A stretch of DNA of 64,000 bases from Maniola hyperantus (GCF_902806685.2 NC_048537.1:17506720-17570719); one strand, 5' to 3'; counted from the stretch's first letter, positions 43,701 through 54,775 are shown. Notes: a model not told the origin generated them from the sequence alone. Made by a program: numbers and translations.

Positions 43701-46700
43701 CTAAGATCCCTAACTTTTTGCGTCGTCGCGAAAGCGGAATTCCGCACCCGGGTATTTGTCCGCGAAAACTGTTAGATTTATCCTAATCTCTTCATACTCC
43801 AAATAAAAACCGAACGAGACGAAAACTCGACAAGTTGACAGATATAATAGAAAACAGATTACAAAGTTCTACTTTCAAGAAAATTCTGGAACATTTTTGA
43901 TTTCAAATAAAGTGGGTATCTTACTAAATTGAGAATATAAATCATAGATCAAAAGAATACTTGGCAAGTTGGAGGGGGTGCGAGATCATAAAACATTCTT
44001 TGGGGGGAGGCGGCCACTCAGACCGAGGTACCTAATAATAATTTCAACCTGACGACCATCCTCCCGAAGTTATTAAACACGATCTCAAGATTATTTCTAC
44101 AAATACTATAATAGAAAAATACCAGAAAAAAATTAATCATAAATTGTAGGTCACAGGTTGAGATGGCTATATAAAGTAAGATAACTGTACCAAGTGGGGT
44201 ATCATATAAAAGGGCTTTACCTTTTTTTTTTTTTTATTCAGACTGATACAAGTTAGCCCTTGACTGCAATCTCACCTGGTGGTAAGTGATGATGCAGTCT
44301 AAGATGATAGCGGGCTAACCTGGAAGGGGTATGGCAGTTTTTATTAAACCCATACCCCTTTGGTTTCTACACGGCATCGTACCGGAACGCTAAATCGCTT
44401 GGCGGCACGGCTTTGCCGGTAGGGTGGTAACTAGCCACGGCCTAAGCCGTGACAGACAGACCAGACACTGTACCTGTACATTCTTTACCATACTTTACCT
44501 GTACATTCTAAAACAGATTTTTATTTATTTTTATGCATAATAATTTTTGATTTATCGTAAAAATGTCGAAAAAAATATCCGAGTACGGAACCCTCGGTGC
44601 GCGAGTCTGACTCGCACTTGGCCGGTTTTTCTTGCTAGGAAACTAGTCTATAGTTTTGAAAATATTATGGAGAATTTTCGGCTAGGCAGATTTCCTCACG
44701 ATGTTTGATCATAACTCCTGACGCGCGTATAGCGATCCCTTAGTTATGCTTCTTAGTAACACTTCAATATATTATCTACTTGAGTTAGCATTCGAGTATG
44801 GAGTCTATTATTGTAGTTATCAATAATCATCAGCTCTTTATGATTATAATGGCGTGTATTCAACAACAATAGGCGTTATTTGTCGGCATGCCGCATCTCG
44901 GAACCAGTTATCATGCTAATATTTGTACTCACTTACAATTTAGGTACCTAAATACTTATTGACTTTTAATAATATTCCTCTTGCAACGGGGCACGGACAA
45001 TAAACGTAAAAATCCATACTAAGCCGACAGTTTCTAAATCCCATCAATTTTTGTGGTGGTCCCATACAACATCAGGATTGAGGAGTTGGAATCCAATTTT
45101 TATGGGACAATGTCGCAAATCAAATCAAATCAAATGGTTTATTCAAAATAGGTAATAAATAACAGTTTTTGAGTCAGTTGTTGCATTTGTATGAGTAAAA
45201 GTTTGTAAAAGTTTCCCTATCGATAAAAAAAATTACTCCAATCGGTTTAGAAATCTAGAAGATTTCGGTGTATATAGGTAGAAAAACACAACTCCTTCTT
45301 TTTGAAAGTTGGTTAAAAAAGTAGCCTATGATACTCCTTGATTTATCCTTGTCTGTGAAAGTCCCGTCAAAATAGGTTCAGCCATTCCGAAGATTAGCTC
45401 GTTCAAACAGACAGACAGACAGACGGCAATTTTAAAAGCGTGTGATTCAATTACGGTACAGTCCAAATAACCAAATGAGCTTAATTAAAGGTAGTTACTT
45501 CGAAATTACAAACAGACACTTCAATTTTATTTATTAGGTATAGAAGTATAGATAGGTAGATATAGGGACCTACCTATAGCAAGTTACAACTAACAGTTGC
45601 AAATGTGAGTAACCGATAGGAGGGAACAAATAGACATACCTATCTATTGTTATAAATCATTTGTAAATATTGAAATAATGAGCATCCACAGTCCACAGGC
45701 TACACACAGCCTATTCACTGGATATTATTTAAATATGAAAAAAAGATACTTATTCGGTGACTCTTGTTCGTGTTAAAACTTCTTACTTTTTGAAGATAAT
45801 CCTAGTGATGTCATTAAGAGGCCGCGAGGGATAGACTTTCGTTATTTGTTAAAAGTCTAAAGTAAACACAAAGAGGAACGATCAGCGACTATGAAGTTTG
45901 AATCTTGGTGGCTTTGGGAGATACCAGGTAACACAGGCGTAAAACATCTTACGTCAAAGTAAGTATAAAGTTTATTTTTTTATATTTTCTTCATAATAGT
46001 ATTAGAAATCACGTCATGCAATGCAATGGCGTACACGTTGTATACCTATAGTATGGTGGCAATCCCCTGCCAGACACCCTTCAACTTTAAGGGCGTCTGG
46101 CAGGGCGGCTAACCATACTAAATCGTACTATTAACATGACAGTTAACACAATATAATTAGTAAGTATGGCGAGTCCTTTCTTAATTATACCTACCTACTA
46201 TTTCGTTGATTAGGGCCGGTGGACGATCAACTTAATTGTTATCAGTTGGACACTAGGCGGTCAGCGGTCTGCTCTGCAGTCTGCCTGCCCGATTAGAACA
46301 TGTCATGTAGGTACCTACACTATATTATATACTTTATATATTACAAACATTGAAATCAAATGCTCTAGAAATGAAATAAATGCTTCAAATGCGGCCCGAA
46401 AAATATCAGCCAGTCTTATTTTAAATAACTAATTTTTTTAGACTTATTGCTTAGCTGCTAAGTTTTATTTTAGAATAAATATTTTTGTTGTCATTTGAAA
46501 AGTTCGAATACCTACCTATTTTAAATTTATCGTCGATGACAAGAGGTCTTAAATATAAATGTTTTGCAATCGTTATTAAACTTTATGTTCAAGTGTTAAG
46601 GTTAAATAACCTAATAAACTGAAGTTGTTCATATTATAAAACTTTTTACTACATTTCTTAATAAGAAACATTTGTATACGTGTGCAAACCAGGGCCACTT

Positions 46701-49700
46701 GAGCGATGTGAATTCGTTTGTGAGCCCTCGTCTATACCTAGTATTATAAGCCAATGAGTACAAATAATAATAATGTATATAGTCTACCTAGGAAGTTACT
46801 TGAACAATAGGCTACTTGACACTTTTTTAAAGTTGGTCTTAAATGGTTAATATTTGTGCTATTATATCAAAAAAATTAACACTATATTTTTTTGCGCCCT
46901 AAAAACCGTAAAACTTTCATTTAAAAATATATTTTTCTTAGACAGGTGAAAACACTGTCGGCCATGTTTGGCCGATAGATTATCTGTGCTCTGACGTCAT
47001 GCATTTGTAAACAACAGCATAACCTCCCAAAGTTTAATAAACATGACTTCTATACTAGTGTACATGAAAAGTATAGTAATTTTCGTTATTGTATCATCCG
47101 AGAATGTAAAAAACGCATCGATAAAGACCACAGGAAAGTTGTGGATTAGAGTGCCCAGTGAAATAAATATACGTAACACGCGAAGACTTGCTTACTATAT
47201 GACTAACGACTTCAACCCAAATTTATTTTTGCAAAGATCACTTTGTTGTAATAACTTATTCAATTTATACAGAGAAAACGATATTTTTTTACGTTTACTA
47301 TGAGTTTTTAGAAATATATAAAAACTAGCTTATGCTCGTGACTTCGCCCGCGTGGACTTCATAAATTTCAAACCTCCATTTAACCCACTCAGGGGTGGAA
47401 TTTCAAAAAATTCTTTCCTAGTGGATACCTTCTCTTTACCTACAAAGAACACACCCACCAAATTTCATGTATCTAGGACCAGCTGTTTAGATGTTTAGGC
47501 TGTGCGTTGATATATAAGTTAGTCAGGACTCTAAATTTTATATATATGGATACTACGTTAGTCCCCGCGTGACATAGGGATGACATTTCTTTGTTTACAT
47601 ATTTAATGACGTCACATCATGGCTGACAGCGTTTTCTGCGTTTCAAATAAAAATAAAAACTGTATTTTTTAAAATTGGATTTATATATCCATCCTGCGTT
47701 TTTAATAATTGTTATTGATATATTTCGTTGTCTTAAGCAAAATACTATAATAAATAATGATTTATTGGACGAAATTAGATATGAGTCAAGTAGCCCATTA
47801 ATTGAAATTAGTCTTAAGCCATCTCACTCCACTATTGACTCCTAAATTTTCCATAAATATTATTATGTTGACAAATTAATTTTATGGAAATATTATACTA
47901 TCAGTGGGTAAAGCGTAATTGTCTACTTTCTTGACAGTTGACCTTGACACACATTGTGGTACACATATTTTGTTACAACGTAGAAAGTGAAATAGAAGAT
48001 TAGTAGAATAGAAAGTATAGATTGAATGAGAAGGGCTTAGATCATCGCGCTTGCCCAGTTTCACACTTTGAGAACATTATGGAGAACTCTCAGTCTCAGT
48101 CAGTTTTCCTTCACCGTTAAAGCAAGTGATACCTACTTAATTTTAGCGATTAAATTATCGTGAGTGATTTCCATCACCCCTATTATAAAAGTGAAAGTGT
48201 GTTTGTTTGTTGGTTGGTTGGTTTGTCCTACAATCACGTCGCAACGGAGCAACGGATCGGTGTGATTTTTTACATGTTATAGGTAGTTAATGTTGGGATA
48301 TTTAGAATTTACAGGAAAAATATCAGTAAAAAGAAAAATTTGGACGTCCTGTTTGAGATATATATTTGAAGTGAGTGAATATGTCATCGAATGTAAAACA
48401 AAAAACTCTTAGAAAAAATAAGAATAAGAACATATTTAAATATAAACAATTTAGTTTACAGCCAGTTCCAACAGTTAAAGACCTAGAGAGGGACATAGGC
48501 TACTTTTTATCCCGAAAAATCAAAGAGTTCCCACGGGATATTTAAAAACCTAAATTCACGCGTACGAAGTCGCGGGCATCAGCTAGTTATGAATACAGAA
48601 GAATCCAACTGTACTCACGTGTTGAGTCTACGTAAGCCTGACTAGTTCCGAACCCACACAGGGAGTCAGCTCGCGACCGCGTCTTGGTTGAGACTCAACC
48701 GCGCTGAGTCCCTGTGAAAAATGACCCCGGATGGGTTCGAAACTAGTCGGGCTAACGTCGACTGAACGCGTGACTACAACCCGATTCTTCTATATTGATA
48801 TATAATTAATTGCTTAGAACGCTCATTGTTGAACGTCAAGTTAGAATTGCGTGCCCGGAATCGAACCTCCGACCCCCCCGAATAGGATGCCGACGTCTAC
48901 ACTACTAAGACCACAGGCCACCTCTAATTTTAAGAGTAGTAGTAGAAAACTTTATATTGTTATACAAAATTCTAAAAGACGGTCGGGATTCGAACACGTG
49001 ACCATTATATATCATATCACCACTAATGCATCATATATTTTTGTTAATTATTATTTGCTTACTTTACATATTTTTAATACCTACCTAGTAGAAGCGTAGT
49101 AGGACGTAGGTACAACTACAAACTACAAAGTGGCGTATTTGGAATTTCCATGTATGACAATAATTTGAACCTAACCTAAAGTTCTCCTCTTTGAACTTGC
49201 GTGAATTCCGACATAATCTGCATAACACATCTCAAATTTATAATTTTAACAATTTTTGTATGTATGTTTATGTTAGTTTGTACTCGTAGTTTAATTAGTG
49301 TAATTGGCTTTATGGCCGTTCTAATTAAATAATAAATAAATAAATAATAATAATAATAATAATAACACATACCTACCTATAGTCCGCGACAAGTTAAGAT
49401 GGCAATCGGGGTATGAGGCGAAGGGAAGTTCCGCACATCCACACGTCACCCGCGCTCGCCCGCACCAGGTTAGCGCGGGGGCTGTGCGGATATGCGGGGC
49501 GTTCCCTCCACGATTGTCATCTCGACCTGTCGCGTATTATATACCTACTCTAAAGGCCAGCGCATACAAATGGAATGGAATGGGTCGAGTCGTTTTGATA
49601 ACAACTAAACTCTGCTTTATAATTCGAACTAAGTAGCTGATGCCCGCAACTTCGTCCGCGTGGAATTAGGTTTTTTTAAAAATCCCGTGGGAACTCCTTG

Positions 49701-52700
49701 ATTTTCCGGGATAAAAAGTAGCCTATGTCAATCTCCAGGTCTTTATCTATACCCATGCAAAAATTCACGTCAATCTTTCAATCACGTTGCACCGTTGCGA
49801 CATGATTGAAGGACAAACCAACAAACAAACACACTTTCACATAACCGTTGAGCTATCGAGGCTCTTAATCTTTCTCATTCTGAGAAGAGACCCGTGCTCT
49901 GTAGTTCGCCGTCGATAAGTTGAGCATCACGGTGATGATTAAAGAGTTATTTGCTCAAAGTATGCGACATGCTATGCTAAAGAAAAAAGGCAGAATAGGT
50001 ATAACATTTCTATCACATTATTTAAATTCTGTGGTTACATCAAAAAGTAAACAAATATTATTCGCACTTCGTACCGATGATAATAATATTTTAATTGTTA
50101 TGAAAATACTTAAGTATTTTTAGGGTTTCGTACCTCAAAAGGAAAAACGGAACCCTTATAGGATCACTTTGTTGTCTGTCTGTCTGCCCGTCTGTCTGTC
50201 AAGAAACCTACAGGGTACTTCCCGTTGACCTAGAATCATGAAATTTAGCAGGAAGGTGGATCTTATAGCTGACATTTGGGGAAAAATCTGAAAACCGTGA
50301 ATTTAGGGTTAGATCACACAAAAAAAATTAAATTGTGGTCATGAACTAATAATTAGTATTTTCAACTTTCTAAGTGAGTGACTACATCAAATGGCGTATC
50401 ATATGATAGGTCTTCACCTGTACATTCTAAAACAGATTTTTATTTATTTTTATGTATCATAGTTTTTGAATTATCCTGCAAAATGTCGAAAAAATACGAC
50501 TGTAGTACGGAACCCTCATTGCGCGAGCCTGACTCGCACTTGGCCGGTTTTTTGTTAAATAGTGAATTAACATTACAGTGGTCGGCAAGAAATAATGTAA
50601 GTATATACCTTGTATTTTTTTTTTATCAAATAAAGATTATCATTTTTTTTTTTTTACCTACACCTACCTACATCGACCTATTAGAACTAGATTTCGGCTT
50701 CTCTATCACTTATACTGCTGTGATAGCCTAGTGGTTAGGACGTCCGCCTTCTAATCGGAGGTCGGGGGTTCGATCCCGGGCACGGGCGGAGTTATGTGCG
50801 TTTTAATTAATTGAATATCACTTGCTATAACGGTGAAGGAAAACATCGTGAGGAAACCTGCATGCCTGAGAGTTCTCCATAATGTTCTCAAAGGTGTGTG
50901 AAGTCTACCAATCCGCACATGGCCAGCGTGGTAGACTATGGCCAAAACCCTTCTCACCCTTAGAGGAGACCCGTGCTCTGTAGTGAGCCAGCGATGGGTT
51001 GATCATGATGATGATCACTCATACAGTGCGACAAGGCTATCTTGGCGCGTGGCGAAAATCTAACTAATGAAACTAACGTTGCCGTCAAATGTCCCCTTTG
51101 TTCTTGTTTGAATATTCTAAGCCTTTGTTCTCCAACAGCGTCCCCTGTCAATGTCATTTAAATGCCAAGAGAGCCTTGTCGCACTGTACGTGTGACGTAT
51201 TGTAGGTCTCAACGACAGAGACAACGCTCTACAAAGCCGCTATTTCTTTCTAAAGGCCGATGTACCATATTTCCTGCCGGCTACTGTGTGTGACGTCATC
51301 GCTGTGCCAATATTGAGACGCCTGCGCGCCTGCCGGTCTGTTTCCTCTTTTTATCGCGAACTAATATTACGAACAAACATACAACACTACACAGTTTAGC
51401 TACGCATACAGTTAAGAAACAAACTTACTCATTTTAACACAAGATATCTTAGTACGAGTGTCTGACAGCCGTACTCAGAGTCGCTAATCGCTTAAGATTG
51501 AGTTAAAACGAGACAGATTTATGTGAGAGATACCTATAGCTCTGTCTCGTTTTAACTAAACTTAAGTAACGATTAAGCGACTCTGAGTACGGCTGTAAGC
51601 ACTCCTTTGGCAAGATCATATTTTGTTAACTAGCATAATATTGGAAATTATTTATGAGGAGTAGGCATAATTGTGAAAGACATATTTATAAAAAAATTAA
51701 ATAAATTGAATCGAAATTGAATTAAAATTGAATTGAAATTGAATTGAAATTGAACTCGCAAGGCAAGGGCAGTTATCTCTTGGGTCAATGCTTACAGATG
51801 AAGTATCCACTACACTTTCCGAACTCCGTTCAAAATAATCTCGTTTTTCTTTGACGGTGCATTGACGGCGGCGTGGCGGTGCAGTGGACAAACGTCCTAA
51901 CTGCCAAACCGGGACAACTGACTTACTGACGGACACCGAGATACAACGCTTCAGACTGGCGGGGTGATTACGTAAAATGTTGCAGTAGCGACAGCAACGT
52001 GACAGCAGTAGCAATGCGACTGTTCATTTGCTGTCTCTCTTCTTCTTCTTCTTATTTTGCTTTGTGGCTATTGCTGTCTCTCTCTAGCCGGACGTTTGAC
52101 AGCAATGATCGCGAGATTTACGCCTGCGGGACTTGTCCCGGTGTACCGGGACGTATGGCAGCCCTAATATAGATGCATGCATGTACCTACTCGTATATTA
52201 GAACGAGAGCGCTATACACAACGCGTGTTGTATGTGTCTCTCGTTCTAATTAATTATGTACAACTTATACATAATTTCAGACTGTAGGATAGCTAAACTG
52301 TGGCGCATTCAACACTGGCAGTCCTTACCTTGGAAATTCTAGATTTTAAAGTAGCTACTACGAATTATCATACCAATGTAAATCTTGTTATCTGCCAAAA
52401 TATATGTTTGTAAATATTCACAATTTGACAAAAAATAACCTTCTGAAGTTAGATAAGCAGAGTCGTCTTCACGATTCACATGGGTGACGCTCTTAAACAA
52501 AAACTTGTGTTTGTACTTGAAGGAGTATCCTTCGAACGTGCCCCATACAAACGAAGTTTGCTGAAGATTTGAATCACTACCCCTATTATAAATGTGAAAG
52601 TGTGTTTTGTTTGTTGGTTTGTTGGTTTGTCCTTCAATCACGTCGCAACGGAGCAACCGATTGACGTGATTTTTTGCATGGGTATAGTTAAAGACCTGGA

Positions 52701-53593
52701 GAGTGACAATGCCTACTTTTTATCCCGGGAGATCAAGGAGTTCCCACGGAAGTTTTCAAAAACCTAAATCCACACGGACGAAGTCACGGGCATCAGCTAC
52801 TATGTAGGTATTAGATAAGTAATGGAACACTCTACTAATTAATATCGGTGCCTGATTCATCATCATGATCAACCCATCATCACTACTGAGAACGGTTCTC
52901 CTCCAAGAATGAGAAGGATTTATGCCCTAGTCCGCCACGCTGGCCCAGTGCGTATTGGGAGACTACATCACGCCTTTGAGAACTATGGAAACCTTTAACC
53001 TTGTATTTACGTTTCCTCACGATGTTTTTCTTATATTTGATGGCTTAAATCGCACATAACTCCGAAAAGTTAGAAAAGCATGCCCGGAATCGAATCCCAT
53101 ATTTTCCAAATAGGAGGAGGACGTCTTAACCTTGTATACCTAATAGTGACCCGCCCTGGCATCGCACAGGTAGCTTATTACAATTATCAAAGGGATCTCT
53201 AATTAAAAAAATATATATACTCAGGAATAATGTACCTGCCTAGCTACTGGTCAAAGAATTTTCAAAATCGGTTCAGTAGTTCAAGAGATTACCCCTTACA
53301 AGCAAACTTACAAACTTTACCTCTTTATAATATTATTATTGAATTAGAAATTATACAAATAAGTAAACTGCTTACTTCAAAAAGTTATACCAAATAAATT
53401 CTTGCATACGTCTAGACACTTTGTACAGTCTACATACGCGAAACAAACTGTCAATAAAACTATCCAGAACCACATACCGACCAAAAAATAACAAAAACAC
53501 TTCGAATCTTACATCTCTAACAAAAAATACGTTAAAATCACGCACCTGCAGCCATTTCCTCCGCGTCTCCGTCAAGAAGTCGGCCAACACCAT
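31290..53593 (-). CDS. Unrecognised protein, probable two-exon gene
   Basis: complement(join(31290..31793, 53546..53593)): 552 nt, 183 residues. Both splice sites are in phase 0 and canonical (CTGCAG|GTGCGT and TTCTTTACAG|GCC). The joined protein starts MVLADFLTETRRKWLQ, then AFKLFKRNKSRKSARNR, a basic N-terminal region. A Ser/Tyr/Asn-rich low-complexity middle follows (NESFYSSYDSYDSQNGS) and an acidic C-terminal part (EYTLLDVDPTAEDEH). No signal peptide or membrane span is evident. I do not recognise the family and assign no function. Further small exons inside the 22-kb intron cannot be excluded. Confidence 0.45.
32526..32850 (-). mobile_element. SINE B, full length
   Basis: Minus-strand copy: plus sequence begins CAGATACAAGTTAGCCCTTG and ends CACTGCGCCAGGGAGGTC. 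Very close to the copy at 34966-35292. Confidence 0.8.
33464..33680 (-). mobile_element. Helitron-like element, family 1
   Basis: ACTAGCTGATGCCCGCGACT on the left (reverse of CTAG|T) and CACACTTTCACATTTATAAT on the right. Confidence 0.65.
33698..34210. mobile_element. 513-bp hAT-type element with subterminal CGGTAAT repeats
   Basis: Termini CAGTGTTTCCAT and ATGGAAACACTG are exact inverted repeats. Flanks ACTCTACC (33690-33697 and 34211-34218) are a perfect 8-bp duplication. About ten ACGGTAAT/ATTACCGT words cluster near both ends, as expected for subterminal transposase-binding repeats. The AT-rich centre has no transposase frame. Confidence 0.9.
34622..35292 (-). mobile_element. Repeat C adjoining SINE B
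   Basis: Repeat C (minus) 34622-34955 ends CTTGGCCGGTTTTTTTT. A poly(T) run leads into a full minus-strand SINE B, 34966-35292. Confidence 0.75.
35724..36012. mobile_element. 289-bp MITE with ~75-bp inverted ends
   Basis: TACCCGTAGTACAAGATTTT and AAAATCTTGTACTACGGGTA are perfect termini. Inverted similarity continues through ACGTCTCACCAAAC and TTCGAGAGTCGAAATACTTC. A long apparent frame across it is a by-product of the palindrome. Confidence 0.85.
36166..36613 (+). mobile_element. Dispersed repeat C, full length
   Basis: AAAACCGGCCAAGTGCGAGT to GGTACGGAACCCTAAAAA. Confidence 0.75.
36907..37435 (-). mobile_element. Helitron-like element, family 2 long variant
   Basis: ACTAGCTTCTGCCTGCGGTT ... 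TTAGGCTGTGCGTTGATATC ... ATTTTATATATATAGA. A close copy of the same length lies at 60966-61556. Contains a G run at 37028-37040. Confidence 0.6.
40612..40850 (-). mobile_element. Helitron-like element, family 1
   Basis: GATGCCTGCGACTTTGTCAG to CACACTTTCGCATTTATAAT, with an internal (CAGA)n run. Confidence 0.6.
40887..40958. repeat. 7-bp minisatellite (TCGCAAG/TCGCAAT)n
   Basis: Ten or so heptamer units, first mixed TCGCAAT/TCGCAAG, then a homogeneous TCGCAAG run. Confidence 0.9.
41062..41482 (+). mobile_element. Dispersed repeat C, full length
   Basis: AAAACCGGCCAAGAGCGAGT to GGTACGGAACCCTAAAAA. Confidence 0.75.
41834..42000. mobile_element. 167-bp near-perfect hairpin MITE
   Basis: Arms of about 70 bp: CCCCCCAATTGTGTAAGAAT ... 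CTTTGATTGG and its complement ending ATTCTTACACAATTGGGGGG, with a loop of about 30 bp. Mismatches are limited to about one base. The flanking trinucleotide CTG occurs on both sides (41831-41833 and 42001-42003). Confidence 0.9.
42426..42641 (-). mobile_element. Helitron-like element, family 2
   Basis: A|CTAGTTTACGCTCGTGACT ... CTTTTATATATTTAAGA. Confidence 0.65.
43000..43130 (+). mobile_element. LINE 3'-end fragment
   Basis: GAAAAGAGCAACCGCTCAGT ... CATTCCGAACCAGTGGTAGA ... GTAAAAGTTTATTCGAATAA, as at 6900-7072. Confidence 0.6.
44155..44635 (-). mobile_element. Repeat C split by a SINE B insertion
   Basis: Repeat C (minus) is interrupted after GGGCTTTACC (44221) by a poly(T)-led SINE B (44222-44465) and a short scrambled stretch. 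It resumes ACTTTACCTGTACATTC near 44494. The repeated CTTTACC is a candidate target duplication. Confidence 0.75.
46062..46125. repeat. Short strong hairpin
   Basis: CCCTGCCAGACACCCTT and AAGGGCGTCTGGCAGGG pair around a short loop, inside outer TATGGT...ACCATA arms (about 46051-46120). Probably a small foldback element. Confidence 0.6.
46810..47794. mobile_element. DNA transposon remnant with a THAP-like fragment
   Basis: GGCTACTTGAC (46810) and GTCAAGTAGCC (ending 47794) are inverted. Inside, TGACGTCA with a nearby GTAAACAA on the left is mirrored on the right. A frame at 47043-47303 reads LWIRVPSEINIRNT ... RSLCCNNLFNLYREND, recalling the tail of THAP domains (YCCEDHF). The N-terminal zinc-binding cysteines are not evident. 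A Helitron-like copy is nested at about 47325-47556. Confidence 0.4.
48173..48588 (+). mobile_element. Helitron-like element, family 1, long copy
   Basis: A|TCACCCCTATTATAAAAG start and CGCGGGCATCAGCTAG|T end, matching the A^T insertion rule of Helitrons. About 200 bp of non-family sequence in the middle suggests captured or inserted DNA. Confidence 0.65.
48597..48791. mobile_element. 195-bp MITE
   Basis: AGAAGAATC...ACTAGTTCCGAACCC and GGGTTCGAAACTAGT...GATTCTTCT are imperfect inverted ends. The GC-rich middle carries two GAGTC/GACTC pairs. Confidence 0.75.
49380..49550. mobile_element. GC-rich MITE, most complete copy
   Basis: TAGTCCGCGACAAGTTAAGA ... TGTCGCGTATTATA with internal CCCGCGCTCGCCCGCACC and GCGCGGGGGCTGTGCGG. 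Inverted ends of about 25 bp. Confidence 0.7.
49633..49845 (-). mobile_element. Helitron-like element, family 1
   Basis: TAGCTGATGCCCGCAACTTC ... CAACAAACAAACACACTTTC. Carries CGTGGGAA. Confidence 0.65.
50122..50553 (-). mobile_element. Dispersed repeat C, full length
   Basis: TTTAGGGTTTCGTACCTCAA to ACTCGCACTTGGCCGGTTTT. Confidence 0.75.
50718..51018 (+). mobile_element. SINE family A, full length
   Basis: GTGATAGCCTAGTGGTTAGG head, GGTTCGATCCC B-box, body, and GATGGGTTGATC(ATG)n end. Confidence 0.85.
51024..51186. mobile_element. 163-bp MITE flanked by TA
   Basis: CAGTGCGACAAGGCT and AGCCTTGTCGCACTG termini with TA on both sides. The internal arms TCTTGGC/GCCAAGA also pair. Followed by a fragment of the palindromic GGCCGAAAG family (51187-51290). 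Confidence 0.75.
51465..51596. mobile_element. 132-bp MITE
   Basis: ACAGCCGTACTCAGAGTCGC and GCGACTCTGAGTACGGCTGT are perfect 20-bp ends; the inner arms GTTAAAACGAGACAGA / TCTGTCTCGTTTTAAC also pair. Confidence 0.9.
51703..51752. repeat. AATTGAAATTG-type tandem repeat
   Basis: About four copies of an 11-bp AAATTGAATTG unit with small changes. Confidence 0.8.
52571..52800 (+). mobile_element. Helitron-like element, family 1
   Basis: A|TCACTACCCCTATTATAAAT start; GAAGTCACGGGCATCAGCTA end with the CTAG core changed to CTAC. Confidence 0.65.
52856..53135 (-). mobile_element. SINE family A
   Basis: (ATC)n end at the left, body, and GCCCGGAATCGAATCCCATA head fragment at the right. Confidence 0.7.
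53546..53593 (-). CDS. Putative first coding exon of the minus-strand gene
   Basis: ATG at 53593 in a fair context (GTGACAATGG), 16 codons MVLADFLTETRRKWLQ, then CTGCAG|GTGCGT. No other ATG lies between it and about 53720 on this strand. Local GC rise and absence of repeats support a 5' end here. Confidence 0.55.
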
Positions 53594-53870
53594 TGTCACT
53601 TCACCCGAAACTACGTAAATGGAGAAACGTTTACGTAAAAATAAAATACGTAAAGAAAAGTTCACGTAAATACAAGCGAGCTACGTAAACACGCGTGCAG
53701 TCTACGCGGCCGAGGGAGGGAATGTGATACTGATGTATTGTGGCTACTCTAGCGACTCTGTAGTCTGTCCTCCAATTGTTAGTGTGAGGGTTCCCTACAG
53801 CGACTTCACTGTAGCGATTCACCCCTCCGCCCCCGTTTGAGAGGATCACCAAATGTACTATACTAGCTTA
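53594..53870 (-). promoter_or_regulatory. 5' leader/promoter of the minus-strand gene
   Basis: Non-repeat, moderately GC-rich. Five ACGTAAA words (53613, 53633, 53648, 53664, 53683, plus-strand coordinates), one forming the palindrome TTACGTAA. No clear TATA box or initiator identified. Confidence 0.4.
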
Positions 53871-54239
53871 CACACCCCTATTTCAAGAGACGAGGCATAA
53901 ATAGTGAATCTTTTACGAACAGGCACACATGAAAGGATTTTTGGAAATTCCACCTCTAAGTGGGTTAGATAGGGGATGAAAATACACAACAGACGGAAAC
54001 ATTTAAGTGCGGAAACCAGCCCAGAGCGAAGGGGATGAAATTTTGTATGAAAGTCCGTCATTTTTCATGTTATATTATCTAACCACGAAAATTAACTTCG
54101 GGATATCGATCAAAATCAAAATAGAACAAATACGAGTTTCAGGAATTTTGGTCACTCCTCATCGACTTACAAAAATACCACTCGAGCGAAGCCAGGATGG
54201 GTCAGACATATAAAAAGAATAGATGATGACTGACCTGTG

Positions 54240-54775
54240 ACTTCATCCTGGTAGATTTAGCTTTTTGAAAAATACCAAGGGAGCTGATTTTCCGGGATAA
54301 AATGTAGCCTATATCTAAGCTATCTCTATACCAAATAGATGATGTTCGGGACTTCATCCGCGTGGTATCAGATTTTTGAAAATCCCGAGGGAACTTTTTG
54401 ATTTTTTGGGACAAAAAGCCTACGTCTATCCTCGAGCTATCCCTATAAGTATGTACCAAATTTCGTCAAAATCAGCTAAATAGGTGGGTGTTAAAAGCTA
54501 GCAGACAGAAAGACACACTTTCGCATTTAGGTACAATATCACTAGGTACCCTTATTATAAATGCGAAAGATGTGTGTTTGTTGGTTTATTGGTTTGTCCT
54601 TCAATCACGTCGCAACGGAGCAACGGATCGACGTGATTGTTTGCATAGGTCTAGTTAAAGACCTGGAGAGTGACATAGGCTACTTTTTATCCCGGAATAT
54701 TATAGAGTTCCCGCAGGATGTTTAAAAACCTAAATCCACGCGAACCAAGTCGCGGCCATCTAGTTAGTAGATAAG
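54240..54775. mobile_element. Three Helitron-like family 1 fragments
   Basis: About 54240-54340 and 54344-54535 (minus), then 54545-54775 (plus, ATTATAAATGCGAAAG start, CGCGGCCATCTAG end). Confidence 0.6.

Larger units (their letters stand above)
31794..53545 (-). other. 22-kb repeat-filled intron of the minus-strand gene
   Basis: Apart from the elements listed, unassigned stretches are 31860-32520, 34220-34620, 35293-35640, 37600-38290, 38640-39300, 39900-40470, 41490-41830, 42005-42425, 42645-43000, 44640-46050, 46140-46800, 48860-49380, 49860-50120 and 51600-52560. None contains a convincing frame with splice sites. Confidence 0.45.

Noticed and set aside
51697..52014. 105-codon minus-strand frame that could be an internal exon of the minus-strand gene
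   Set aside because: Half of it is an AATTGAAATTG tandem repeat; the only GTAAGC donor-like site has a poor exon side, and no acceptor is in a fitting phase.
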